Under the pieces are notes generated by a model, which did no database searches, had not been told where the DNA came from, and saw only the letters and a list, made by a program, of their open reading frames with translations. From Pseudodonghicola flavimaris (GTDB lineage: Bacteria; Pseudomonadota; Alphaproteobacteria; Rhodobacterales; Rhodobacteraceae), in NCBI RefSeq assembly GCF_030164425.1, contig NZ_JASNJD010000013.1, positions 1-64,000 of the forward strand: a stretch of DNA of 64,000 nucleotides. The letters run 5' to 3'. Shown here piece after piece: positions 8,157 through 16,155 of this stretch. Numbering within the stretch: position 1 is the stretch's first letter; each line of letters starts with the position of its first letter. Made by a program: the position numbers and the translations under genes.

Positions 8157-8966
8157 TCAGCCGCGCGGTTCCGGGCTGTCGGGGGCAGGGGAAATGCTGT
8201 TGGCGGTGTCTTGCAGGTAGGGCAGGATTTCCTCGCGGATCCGCTCCTCGGGCCAGCTGTAGGAGGAGACCGAGCATTGCACCGCGGCGAAGGCGGTCTG
8301 GCCGGGGCTGCGCACCGGGGCGGCGATCGAGGTCTCGTTCAGGATCATCTCGTGGTGTGAGATCACATAGCCCTGTTCCACCGCCTGGGCGACCATATCG
8401 GCGATCTTGCCGCGGTCCAGCGTGGTGCGCGGGGTGTAGGGATGCAGCGGCCAGTTCTGCAGAGCCTCCTGCCGCTCCGCCTCGGGGAAGGTCGACAGCA
8501 TAACCCGCCCGGCCGAGGTGGACAGCGCCGGCAGCCGGCGTCCGGCGATGCTGGCGGCGAAATGGGTGCGCTTGCAGGGCAGGCGGCTGACATAGATGAT
8601 GTGGTCTTCGGACAGTTCCGCGAGATTAACGGTCTCGCCGATCTGCTGCGACAGTTCGATCAGCCGCGGCATCGCCCGGGCCACCAGCGTGTCGGACCAG
8701 TAATAGGCATAGGCCATCTGCAGCCAGGCATGCGACGGGCTGTAGCGGCGGGTGCGCGGGTCCTTGTCCAGCATGCCTTCGAGATGCAGGGTATTGGCGA
8801 AACGCTGCGTCGCGCTCTTGTCCAGGCCGGTGCGCTCGGACAGTTCCGACAGCGACAGCCGGGTGTGCGACTCGTCGAAGGCATGCAGCAGACGCAGGCC
8901 TTTGGCCAGCGCGCCGACATAGAGCGTGTTCTGCTTTCCTGGCGCGTGGGGGCTGTCGGATGTCAT
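8157..8966 (-). CDS. IclR-family transcriptional regulator
   Basis: A 269-residue protein with an N-terminal winged helix-turn-helix (residues about 17-75, with LSELSERTGLDKSATQRFAN) and a C-terminal IclR effector domain (from about residue 90, with LAELSEDHIIYVSRLP and the ligand-site region GRRLPALSTSAGRVML). It diverges from the dipeptide-type ABC operon across a 167-base gap that contains a 10-base perfect inverted repeat, so it very probably controls that operon and perhaps itself. The inducer is unknown; a gamma-glutamyl peptide or one of its products would fit the enzymes encoded downstream. Confidence 0.9.
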   Translation of the reverse strand: MTSDSPHAPGKQNTLYVGALAKGLRLLHAFDESHTRLSLSELSERTGLDKSATQRFANTLHLEGMLDKDPRTRRYSPSHAWLQMAYAYYWSDTLVARAMPRLIELSQQIGETVNLAELSEDHIIYVSRLPCKRTHFAASIAGRRLPALSTSAGRVMLSTFPEAERQEALQNWPLHPYTPRTTLDRGKIADMVAQAVEQGYVISHHEMILNETSIAAPVRSPGQTAFAAVQCSVSSYSWPEERIREEILPYLQDTANSISPAPDSPEPRG

Positions 8967-9038
8967 CGGTTTTGCGGTCCCGGTCCCGAAACACCCGGTC
9001 TTGGCACTTGACGCGTGACCGATGCGCTTCTTTAATGG

Positions 9039-9071
9039 ATTATATCGTAAGCGTAAGTATCACGATATAAT
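9039..9071. promoter_or_regulatory. Candidate IclR operator (perfect inverted repeat)
   Basis: ATTATATCGT (9039-9048) and ACGATATAAT (9062-9071) form a perfect 10-base inverted repeat with a 13-base spacer. It lies between the divergent IclR and binding-protein genes, about 60 bases upstream of the latter. The AT-rich arms stand out from the GC-rich genome and could also overlap a -10 region. Confidence 0.65.
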
Positions 9072-9133
9072 ACTTAGTGGGAGAGTTCGCAACCGCCATC
9101 TGTGCGGGCGCGGCATAGTCGACAGGGGAAATC

Positions 9134-10657
9134 ATGACATATTCCGGTGCATTGAAGACGACGATCGCAGCTCTGGCGCTTTCCGCCGCTGCGGGACAGG
9201 CCATGGCGGACAAGGCCAGCGGCACGCTCTATGCCGGGTTCACCAAGGAGCTGGAGAATGTCGACAGCTACTTCAACTCGTCGCGCGAAGGCGTGGTCAT
9301 GCAGCGCGCGCTGTGGGACGGGCTGATCTATCGCGACCCGATCACCAACGAATACAAGGGCAACCTGGCCGAATCCTGGACCTGGGTGGATGACACCACG
9401 CTGGAGTTCAAACTGCGCCAGGGCGTGACCTTCCACAACGGCGAGCCGTTCAACGCCGATGACGTGGTGTTCACCGTCAACTTCGTTGCCGACGAAGCCA
9501 ACGGCGTGAAGACCCAGCGTAACGTGAACTGGATGAAGTCGGCCGAGAAGATCGACGACTACACCGTGCGGATCCATCTGAAGAAGAAATTCCCGGCGGC
9601 GATCGAATTCCTCTCCGGTCCGGTGTCGATGTATCCCAACGAATATTACGCCGAAGTCGGCCCCTCGGGCATGGGGCTGAAACCGGTGGGCACCGGCCCC
9701 TACAAGGCCGTCGAGGTGGTTCCCGGCCAGCATTTCGTGCTGGTGAAGAACGAGAATTATCATGACAGCCCGAAGGGCCAGCCCAGCATCGAGAAGGTCG
9801 ATATCCGCACCATTCCCGATGTGAACACCCAGATCGCCGAGCTGTTCTCCGGCTCGCTGGATCTGATCTGGCAGGTGCCGGCGGATCAGGCGCAGAAGCT
9901 GGAGCAGATGGGCGGCTTCACCGTGGCGAATGAATCGACCATGCGGGTGGGCTATGTCTCGATGGACGCGGCCGGCCGTTCCGGCATGGATCCGAATCCC
10001 TTCACCGATGTGCGGGTGCGCAAGGCGGTGAACCACGCCATCGACCGTCAGGCCATCGTCGACAACCTGCTGAAGGGCAAATCGCAGGTGGTCAACACCC
10101 CCTGTTTCCCCAGCCAGTTCGGCTGCGCGCAGGACATCACCGTCTATGACTACGACCCGGCGAAGGCCAAGGCGCTGCTCGCCGAGGCGGGCTATCCCGA
10201 CGGGTTCGAGACCGACATCTACGCCTATCGCAACCGCGATTACGCAGAGGCGCTGGTCAGCTACCTGAGCGAGGTCGGCATCAAGGCGAACCTGAAATAC
10301 ATGCAGTATTCCGCCATCCGCGAGCTGAACATGAAGGGCGAGGTGCCGTTCAACTTCTCGACCTGGGGCAGCTATTCGATCAACGACGCCTCGGCGATGG
10401 TCAGCCAGTTCTTCAAGCTGGGCAGCCTCGACGATGCGCGCGACGAACAGGTCGCGGCAGATCTCGACATGGCCGATACCTCGACCGACCCGGCGACGCG
10501 GATCGAATATTACACCAAGGCGCTGCAGCGGATCACCGATCAGGCCTATTGGGTGCCGCTGTTCAGCTACAACACCAACTACGTGTTCAAGACCGACATC
10601 GACTACACCCCGACGCCGGATGAGGTGCTGCGCTTTACCACCATGTCGTGGAAGTAA
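9134..10657 (+). CDS. ABC transporter substrate-binding protein, peptide/DppA family
   Basis: Periplasmic family 5 binding protein of 507 residues with a cleavable signal peptide (h-region TTIAALALSAAAGQAMA). Typical SBP_bac_5 signatures follow: LAESWTWVDDTTLEFKLRQG, VTFHNGEPFNADDVVFT, the GTGPYK turn, and VRKAVNHAIDRQAIV. It should deliver a short peptide or a related compound to the DppBC permeases. The ATG at 9134 follows AGGGGAA. A 105-base gap with a strong hairpin separates it from the permease genes, consistent with higher expression of the binding protein. The nearby gamma-glutamyltransferase suggests a gamma-glutamyl peptide such as glutathione as ligand (inference). Confidence 0.9.
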   Translation: MTYSGALKTTIAALALSAAAGQAMADKASGTLYAGFTKELENVDSYFNSSREGVVMQRALWDGLIYRDPITNEYKGNLAESWTWVDDTTLEFKLRQGVTFHNGEPFNADDVVFTVNFVADEANGVKTQRNVNWMKSAEKIDDYTVRIHLKKKFPAAIEFLSGPVSMYPNEYYAEVGPSGMGLKPVGTGPYKAVEVVPGQHFVLVKNENYHDSPKGQPSIEKVDIRTIPDVNTQIAELFSGSLDLIWQVPADQAQKLEQMGGFTVANESTMRVGYVSMDAAGRSGMDPNPFTDVRVRKAVNHAIDRQAIVDNLLKGKSQVVNTPCFPSQFGCAQDITVYDYDPAKAKALLAEAGYPDGFETDIYAYRNRDYAEALVSYLSEVGIKANLKYMQYSAIRELNMKGEVPFNFSTWGSYSINDASAMVSQFFKLGSLDDARDEQVAADLDMADTSTDPATRIEYYTKALQRITDQAYWVPLFSYNTNYVFKTDIDYTPTPDEVLRFTTMSWK

Positions 10658-10673
10658 GCCTCTCTTGAACGTT

Positions 10674-10701
10674 CCTCCGGCGGCCGCGCGCGCGCCGGAG
10701 G
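10674..10701 (+). terminator. Strong intra-operon hairpin after the binding-protein gene
   Basis: Perfect 9-base stem (CCTCCGGCG at 10674-10682 and CGCCGGAGG at 10693-10701) with a 10-base GC loop and no T run. It lies between the binding-protein gene and the first permease. It most likely protects the upstream transcript from 3' decay or causes partial termination, rather than being a full terminator. Confidence 0.55.
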
Positions 10702-10762
10702 AGTCCCATGGCCGCGGCCTTTCGGGCGCTGCTGCCACAGGTTATCTAAGGGTCATCTGAAC

Positions 10763-11680
10763 GTGTTCCAATTCATCCTGAAACGGCTGGGGCTGGCCAT
10801 TCTCGTGGCCTTCACCGTGTCGTTCATCAGCTTTTCGCTGCTGTTCCTGGCGGGCGATCCCGCCGCGGCGCTGGCCGGGGAAACCGCCAGCGGCGAGGAC
10901 ATCGAGGCGCTGCGCCATCTCTACGGTTTCGACCGGCCGATGATGGTGCAATACGGCGACTGGCTGTTCTCGGCGCTGCGCGGCGATTTCGGCGAGAGCT
11001 ATTATTTCAAACTGCCGGTGGCCGGGCTGATCTTCGACCGGCTGTCGATCACCATGACGCTGGGCGTCTGCGGCATCGCCTTCGCGCTGCTGACCGCCGT
11101 GCCGCTAGGGGTTGCCGCCGCGATCCGGCCGAATTCGCTGATCGACCGGGTGGCGCTGTTTCTCTCGGTCGCGGGGCAGGCGCTGCCCAGCTTCTGGTTC
11201 GGGCTGATCCTGATCGTGGTGTTCTCGATCAAGCTGCGCTGGCTGCCGCCCTCGGGCACCGCGACCTGGCAGCATTTCATCATGCCGACCATCGTTCTGG
11301 GCTATTACGCGATGCCCGCGATCATGCGGCTGACCCGGGCCGGGATGCTGGAGGTTCTGTCCTCCGACTATATCCGCACGGCGCGGGCCAAGGGCGCCCC
11401 GGAGATGCGGGTGATGTTCAAACACGCGCTGCGCAACGCCATCATCCCGGTGGTGAGCCTCGCGGCGGTGCAGATGGGTTTCATGCTGGGCGGCTCCATC
11501 GTGGTGGAATCGATCTTCGCGTTGCATGGCGCCGGCTATCTCGCCTGGGAGAGCATCGGCCGCAACGACCTGCCGACGGTGCAGGCGCTGATCCTGATCT
11601 TCGCGATGTTCTACATCGTCTTCACCTTCCTGGCCGACGTGCTGAACGCCTGGCTCGACCCGCGGATGAGGAGCAGCTGA
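10763..11680 (+). CDS. dppB: ABC transporter permease, DppB type
   Basis: A 305-residue permease that begins with GTG, preceded by AAGGG. The N-terminal helix region (MFQFILKRLGLAILVAF) and the following periplasmic part are typical of DppB/OppB. The EAA loop appears as YIRTARAKGAPEMRVMFKHA with the family motif RNAIIPVVSL after it. It forms the inner-membrane channel with the DppC-type protein encoded next; the two genes are separated by a single base. Family assignment is secure; the exact substrate is inferred from the operon's enzymes. Confidence 0.9.
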   Translation: MFQFILKRLGLAILVAFTVSFISFSLLFLAGDPAAALAGETASGEDIEALRHLYGFDRPMMVQYGDWLFSALRGDFGESYYFKLPVAGLIFDRLSITMTLGVCGIAFALLTAVPLGVAAAIRPNSLIDRVALFLSVAGQALPSFWFGLILIVVFSIKLRWLPPSGTATWQHFIMPTIVLGYYAMPAIMRLTRAGMLEVLSSDYIRTARAKGAPEMRVMFKHALRNAIIPVVSLAAVQMGFMLGGSIVVESIFALHGAGYLAWESIGRNDLPTVQALILIFAMFYIVFTFLADVLNAWLDPRMRSS

Positions 11681-11681
11681 G

Positions 11682-12581
11682 ATGAGCGACGCTATGACCG
11701 ATCCGCTGCTGGCGGAAATCGTCGGGCCGACGCCGGGGCAGATGTTGCGCAGGCGTATCTTCGGCCACCAGGGGCTGCTGATCGGCGGCACCGTGGTGGC
11801 GCTGCTGGTGCTGGTGGCGATCTTCGCGCCGCTGCTGGCGCCGCATGATCCCTATGCCCAGAGCCTGGTGGCCCGGATGAAGCCGCCGGTCTTCCTGGGC
11901 GGCACCTGGGAACACCCGCTGGGCACCGACCATCTGGGGCGCGATTACCTGTCCCGCCTGATCTACGGCGCCCGGGTGTCGTTGCTGATCGGCCTGGTCA
12001 CCGCGGTGATCTCCGGCCTGATCGGTTCGGTCATGGGGGTCTGTGCCGGCTATTTCGGCGGCCGTGTCGATGCGGTGGTGACCTTCCTGATCAACGTCCG
12101 CCTGGCGATGCCGGTGGTGCTGGTGGCGCTGGCCGTGGTCGCGATCCTCGGCGGCTCGCTCACCGTGATGATTTCCGTTCTGGGCCTGCTGCTGTGGGAC
12201 CGGTTCGCGGTGGTGCTGCGGGCCTCCACCCGGCAGGTGCGCGAACGCGAATACGTCGCCGCCGCCCAGGCCATCGGCGCCTCGACCCCGCGGATCCTGC
12301 TGGCTGAGATCATGCCGAACATCGTCAACAACCTGATCGTCGTGGTCACGCTGGAGATGGCGCATGCGATCCTGCTGGAAGCGGCGCTGAGCTTTCTGGG
12401 TCTGGGTGTGCAACCGCCGACGCCGAGCTGGGGACTGATGGTCTCCGAGGGCAAGAACATGATGCTGTTCGAACCCTGGCTGGTGATGATCCCCGGCGCG
12501 GTGCTGTTCGTGCTGGTTCTGGGCATCAACCTGATGGGCGACGGGCTGCGCGACGTGGCCGCCCCCGAGAACAGGAGCTGA
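11682..12581 (+). CDS. dppC: ABC transporter permease, DppC type
   Basis: Second permease, 299 residues. It has the N-terminal DppC motif region (an initial helix followed by IFAPLLAPHDPYAQ), the GTDHLGRDYLSRLIYGAR box and the EAA loop REREYVAAAQAIGASTPRIL. About six membrane segments are predicted by eye. It lies between dppB (one base upstream) and the first ATPase gene (four bases downstream), so the permease and ATPase genes must be one transcript. Confidence 0.9.
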   Translation: MSDAMTDPLLAEIVGPTPGQMLRRRIFGHQGLLIGGTVVALLVLVAIFAPLLAPHDPYAQSLVARMKPPVFLGGTWEHPLGTDHLGRDYLSRLIYGARVSLLIGLVTAVISGLIGSVMGVCAGYFGGRVDAVVTFLINVRLAMPVVLVALAVVAILGGSLTVMISVLGLLLWDRFAVVLRASTRQVREREYVAAAQAIGASTPRILLAEIMPNIVNNLIVVVTLEMAHAILLEAALSFLGLGVQPPTPSWGLMVSEGKNMMLFEPWLVMIPGAVLFVLVLGINLMGDGLRDVAAPENRS

Positions 12582-12585
12582 TCCG

Positions 12586-13587
12586 ATGGCAGACAGGCTT
12601 TTGACAGTCCGCGATCTGGTGATCGACATTCCCGTCGGCGGCGGCACCCTGCACGCGGTGCGCGGTATCGACTTCGAACTCGACCGGGGCGAGGTGCTCT
12701 GCATCGTCGGCGAAAGCGGCTCGGGTAAATCGCTGACCTCGCTGGCGCTGATGGGGCTTCTGGGCAAGCGGATCAAGCCCAAGGCGACGCAGATGGACTT
12801 CGACGGCACCGCGCTGCTGAGCGCGTCGAAGAAGACCATGCGCGGCCTGCGCGGCGCCCGCATGTCGATGATCTTCCAGGAACCGATGACCTCGCTCAAC
12901 CCGGCCTATACCATCGGCGATCAGCTGATGGAGGCGATGCTGTTGCACCGTGACGTGCCGCGGTCGCAGGCCCGGGCACGCGCGGTCGAGCTTTTGGAAA
13001 AGGTCGGTATCACCGCCGCCGAAAGCCGGCTGGGGCAATATCCGCACCAGCTGTCGGGCGGGTTGCGGCAACGGGTGATGATCGCCATGGCGCTGATGTG
13101 CGGGCCGGAGCTGATCATCGCCGATGAGCCCACCACCGCGCTCGACGTGACGATCCAGGCGCAGATCCTGCGCCTGCTGGTCGATCTGGTGCGCGAGATG
13201 GGCATGGCGATGATCCTGATCACCCACGATCTGGGCGTGGTCGCCCGGGTCGCCGACAAGGTGGCGGTGATGTATGCCGGCGAGCTGGTCGAGACCGGGC
13301 CGGCAAAGCAGATCTTCGAGGCGCCGATGCACCCCTATACCCGCGGGCTGCTGCGCTGCATCCCGCTGCCGGGCAAGACCAAGCGCGGCAGTGAGCTGGG
13401 CACCATCCCGGGCATCGTGCCGTCGCTGGTGGGCAAGGTGTCGGGCTGTGTGTTCCGCACCCGCTGCGGCTTTGCCACCGAGGCCTGCCGGGGCGATATC
13501 CCGCGCCACCTGCGGGGTCCGCAGGCCTTCCGCTGCGTGCTGGACGACGGCGGGCTCTCCCAGGAAAAACAAGAGGTGCAGGCATGA
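12586..13587 (+). CDS. dppD: ABC transporter ATP-binding protein, DppD type
   Basis: A 333-residue ATPase with Walker A GESGSGKS, signature LSGGLRQRVMIAMAL, Walker B LIIADEPTTALD and H-loop LITHDLG. The C-terminal oligopeptide-transporter region carries the usual cysteine cluster (CVFRTRCGF followed by EACRG). The gene overlaps the DppF-type gene by 4 bases, indicating coupled synthesis of the ATPase pair, which energises import at the cytoplasmic face. Confidence 0.9.
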   Translation: MADRLLTVRDLVIDIPVGGGTLHAVRGIDFELDRGEVLCIVGESGSGKSLTSLALMGLLGKRIKPKATQMDFDGTALLSASKKTMRGLRGARMSMIFQEPMTSLNPAYTIGDQLMEAMLLHRDVPRSQARARAVELLEKVGITAAESRLGQYPHQLSGGLRQRVMIAMALMCGPELIIADEPTTALDVTIQAQILRLLVDLVREMGMAMILITHDLGVVARVADKVAVMYAGELVETGPAKQIFEAPMHPYTRGLLRCIPLPGKTKRGSELGTIPGIVPSLVGKVSGCVFRTRCGFATEACRGDIPRHLRGPQAFRCVLDDGGLSQEKQEVQA

Positions 13588-14564
13588 CCGCTCCGGTTCT
13601 GGAACTGCGCAACGTCGTCAAGACCTATAGCGTGAAACAGGGGCTGATGGGGCGCCCGAAGCCCCTGACCGCGGTGAAGGACGTGAGCCTGAGCCTTGGC
13701 CGCAGCGAGGTGCTGGGGCTGGTGGGGGAATCCGGCTGCGGCAAGTCGACGCTCGCCAAGATCCTGCTGGGGCTGGAGGCGCCGACCTCGGGCGAGGTGC
13801 TGGTGGATGGTGAGGCCTTGGGGGCGCAGGATCGGCTCAAGCTGGCCCGCCGCATCCAGCCGATCTTTCAGGATCCCTATTCCTCGCTCAACCCGCGCAA
13901 GAGCATTGCCGATATCATCTCGCTGCCGTTGCGGGTGCATGGCATCGGAGACGCCGCCAGCCAGAAGCAGGCCGTGCGCGAGATCCTCGATGTGGTTGGC
14001 CTGCCGTCGCGGGTGATGAACACCTATCCCAGCCAGATGTCGGGCGGTCAGCGGCAGCGCGTCGCCATCGCCCGGGCGCTGATCATGAAACCCGAGATCG
14101 TCATCTGTGACGAGCCGACCTCGGCGCTCGATGTGTCGGTGCAATCGCAGATCCTCAACCTGCTGGGAGAGCTCAGGCGCGAATTCGGGCTGACCTACCT
14201 CTTCATCTCGCACAACCTTGCCGTGGTCGAACATCTCGCCACCCGGGTGGCGGTGATGTATCTGGGGCGGATCGTGGAAGAGGCCGAAACCGGCGAGCTC
14301 TTCGACAATCCGCGCCATCCCTACAGCCGCGCGCTGCTGAAATCGGTGCTGACCCCGGAACCGGGGCTGGGCGTGCCGGATACCCAGCTGGGCATGGCCT
14401 ATCCCAACCCGATCAATCCGCCCTCGGGCTGCGCCTTCCATCCGCGCTGTCCGCTGGCGACGGAGCTTTGCAAGACCAGGGCCCCGCGCCCGGTGGCGCA
14501 GGATGGCGGCCTCGTGGAATGCCATCTCTACGACCCTGAAACCGAAATGTTCGAACAGGCCTGA
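13584..14564 (+). CDS. dppF: ABC transporter ATP-binding protein, DppF type
   Basis: A 326-residue ATPase partner of the preceding protein. Walker A is GESGCGKST, the signature [15 protein letters not shown], Walker B IVICDEPTSALD, and the H-loop ISHNLAVVEH. The C-terminus has the family's cysteine pattern (CAFHPRCPLATELC). It starts inside the end of dppD and ends four bases before the gamma-glutamyltransferase gene, tying the transporter and the enzyme into one operon. Confidence 0.9.
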   Translation: MTAPVLELRNVVKTYSVKQGLMGRPKPLTAVKDVSLSLGRSEVLGLVGESGCGKSTLAKILLGLEAPTSGEVLVDGEALGAQDRLKLARRIQPIFQDPYSSLNPRKSIADIISLPLRVHGIGDAASQKQAVREILDVVGLPSRVMNTYPSQMSGGQRQRVAIARALIMKPEIVICDEPTSALDVSVQSQILNLLGELRREFGLTYLFISHNLAVVEHLATRVAVMYLGRIVEEAETGELFDNPRHPYSRALLKSVLTPEPGLGVPDTQLGMAYPNPINPPSGCAFHPRCPLATELCKTRAPRPVAQDGGLVECHLYDPETEMFEQA

Positions 14565-14568
14565 CCCT

Positions 14569-16155
14569 ATGAAAACCTCGCTCTCGCGCACCCAGACCGT
14601 CACCAAGACCGTGATCCAAACCAAGGGGGGCGTGGTGGCGTCCCAGCACAGCCTCGCGGCGCAGGCCGGGGCCGCCGTGCTTGCCGCCGGGGGCGACGCG
14701 GTGGATGCGGCGGTGGCCGCCTCCTTCGTGCTGGGGGTTCTCGAACCCTGGATGAGCGGCCCGGCCGGCGGCGGTGCCATGATGCTGTGGCGGGCCGACC
14801 CGGGCGAGGCGATCGCGCTGAACTATGGCATGCGCTCGCCCAAGGGGCTCAAGGTTTCCGATTATCCGCTGTCGGGCAAGGGCAAGGCCGGCGATCTCTT
14901 CCCCTGGGAGGAGGTGGTCGACAACCGCAACGTTCAGGGCGCCACCGCCGTGGCGGTGCCGGGCGTGGTCGACGGGCTGGGCCAGGCGCATGCGCGCTGG
15001 GGCAGGATGCCCTGGGCCGATCTGCTGGCGCCGGCCATCGCCCATGCCAGGGCCGGCATGGAGGTCGACTGGTACGCGGCGCTGATCATCGCCTCCACCA
15101 CCCGCGAACTGGCGAAGGACCCGGACGCGGCGGCGATGTTCCTGGAGGACGGTCAATGGCCGACCATTGGCGCCTGGACGGCGCTGGCGGAGAAGCGGAT
15201 CGACCAGTCGAAGATGGCCGCGACGCTGGAAGAGATCGCCCGCAGCGGCGCCCGCGCGCTGTACGACGGCGATCTGGGCGCGGCGCTGGCGCAGGACGTG
15301 CAGGACAAGGGCGGCAGCCTCAGCCATGAGGATCTGCGCGACTATCGCGCGACCTTCCACCCGGCGCTGAGCTTTGCCTATCGTGACGCGATGATCCACG
15401 CGGTGCCCGGGCTGACCGCGGGCCCGACGCTGCAACAGGCGCTGAGCCTGGCGGCGGAGACGCCGCTGTCGGGCAGCAGCACCCCGGATGGTGAGGCCTA
15501 TGCCGCCTGGGCGCGGGGGCTGAAATCGGCCTATGTCAGCCGGCTCTCCGGCATGGGCGACACTGGCGAAAGCACCAGCGCACCGGGGTGCACCACCCAT
15601 TTCTCGGTGGTCGACAAGGACGGCAACATGGTGGCGATGACCCAGACGCTGCTGTCGATCTTCGGCAGCCGGGTGGTGTCGCCCTCGACCGGGCTGCTCT
15701 TGAACAACGGTATCATGTGGTTCGACCCGGAGCAGGGCAAGCCCAACTCGCTCGGTCCTGACAAGGCCTGTCTGATGAACGTCTGCCCGGTGCTGGGCGA
15801 GAGCGGCGAGACCCGCTTCGCCTTCGGCGCCAGTGGCGGGCGCAAGATCGTCTCGGCCGTGGCGCAGTTGGCTGGCTTCGTCACCGATTACGGCATGGAT
15901 GTCGGCCAGGCCTTCCACAGCCCGCGGATCGACGTTTCGGGCGGTGAGACGCTGGTGGCGGATGAGACGCTTTCGTCGGACATCCTCGCCCGGCTGGCCG
16001 AGGAGAACGAGGTGCAGACCACCAAGCGCACCGTCTTCCCCTATGCCTTCGCCTGCCCGGCGGGGGTGATGCGGCGCGGCGGTCTGAACTCCGGCTGTAC
16101 CGAGATCATGTCGCCCTGGGGCGATGCGATCACCGAAGAGGAGATGGCCCAATGA
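14569..16155 (+). CDS. ggt: Gamma-glutamyltransferase family protein, apparently cytoplasmic
   Basis: A 528-residue Ntn-hydrolase precursor. The autoprocessing and catalytic site is GCTTHFSVVDKDGN; the first Thr (residue 342) would become the N-terminus of a small subunit of 187 residues. Further family marks are the GDAVDAAVAASF box near the N-terminus, LLLNNGIMWF, and FGASGGRKI near the C-terminus. It would remove the gamma-glutamyl group from glutathione-like compounds. The start is MKTSLSRT at 14569. Unlike the usual periplasmic enzymes there is no signal peptide or leading hydrophobic segment, which fits hydrolysis after import by the DppABCDF-type transporter encoded upstream. Its stop overlaps the M20 gene by 4 bases. 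Confidence 0.88.
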   Translation: MKTSLSRTQTVTKTVIQTKGGVVASQHSLAAQAGAAVLAAGGDAVDAAVAASFVLGVLEPWMSGPAGGGAMMLWRADPGEAIALNYGMRSPKGLKVSDYPLSGKGKAGDLFPWEEVVDNRNVQGATAVAVPGVVDGLGQAHARWGRMPWADLLAPAIAHARAGMEVDWYAALIIASTTRELAKDPDAAAMFLEDGQWPTIGAWTALAEKRIDQSKMAATLEEIARSGARALYDGDLGAALAQDVQDKGGSLSHEDLRDYRATFHPALSFAYRDAMIHAVPGLTAGPTLQQALSLAAETPLSGSSTPDGEAYAAWARGLKSAYVSRLSGMGDTGESTSAPGCTTHFSVVDKDGNMVAMTQTLLSIFGSRVVSPSTGLLLNNGIMWFDPEQGKPNSLGPDKACLMNVCPVLGESGETRFAFGASGGRKIVSAVAQLAGFVTDYGMDVGQAFHSPRIDVSGGETLVADETLSSDILARLAEENEVQTTKRTVFPYAFACPAGVMRRGGLNSGCTEIMSPWGDAITEEEMAQ

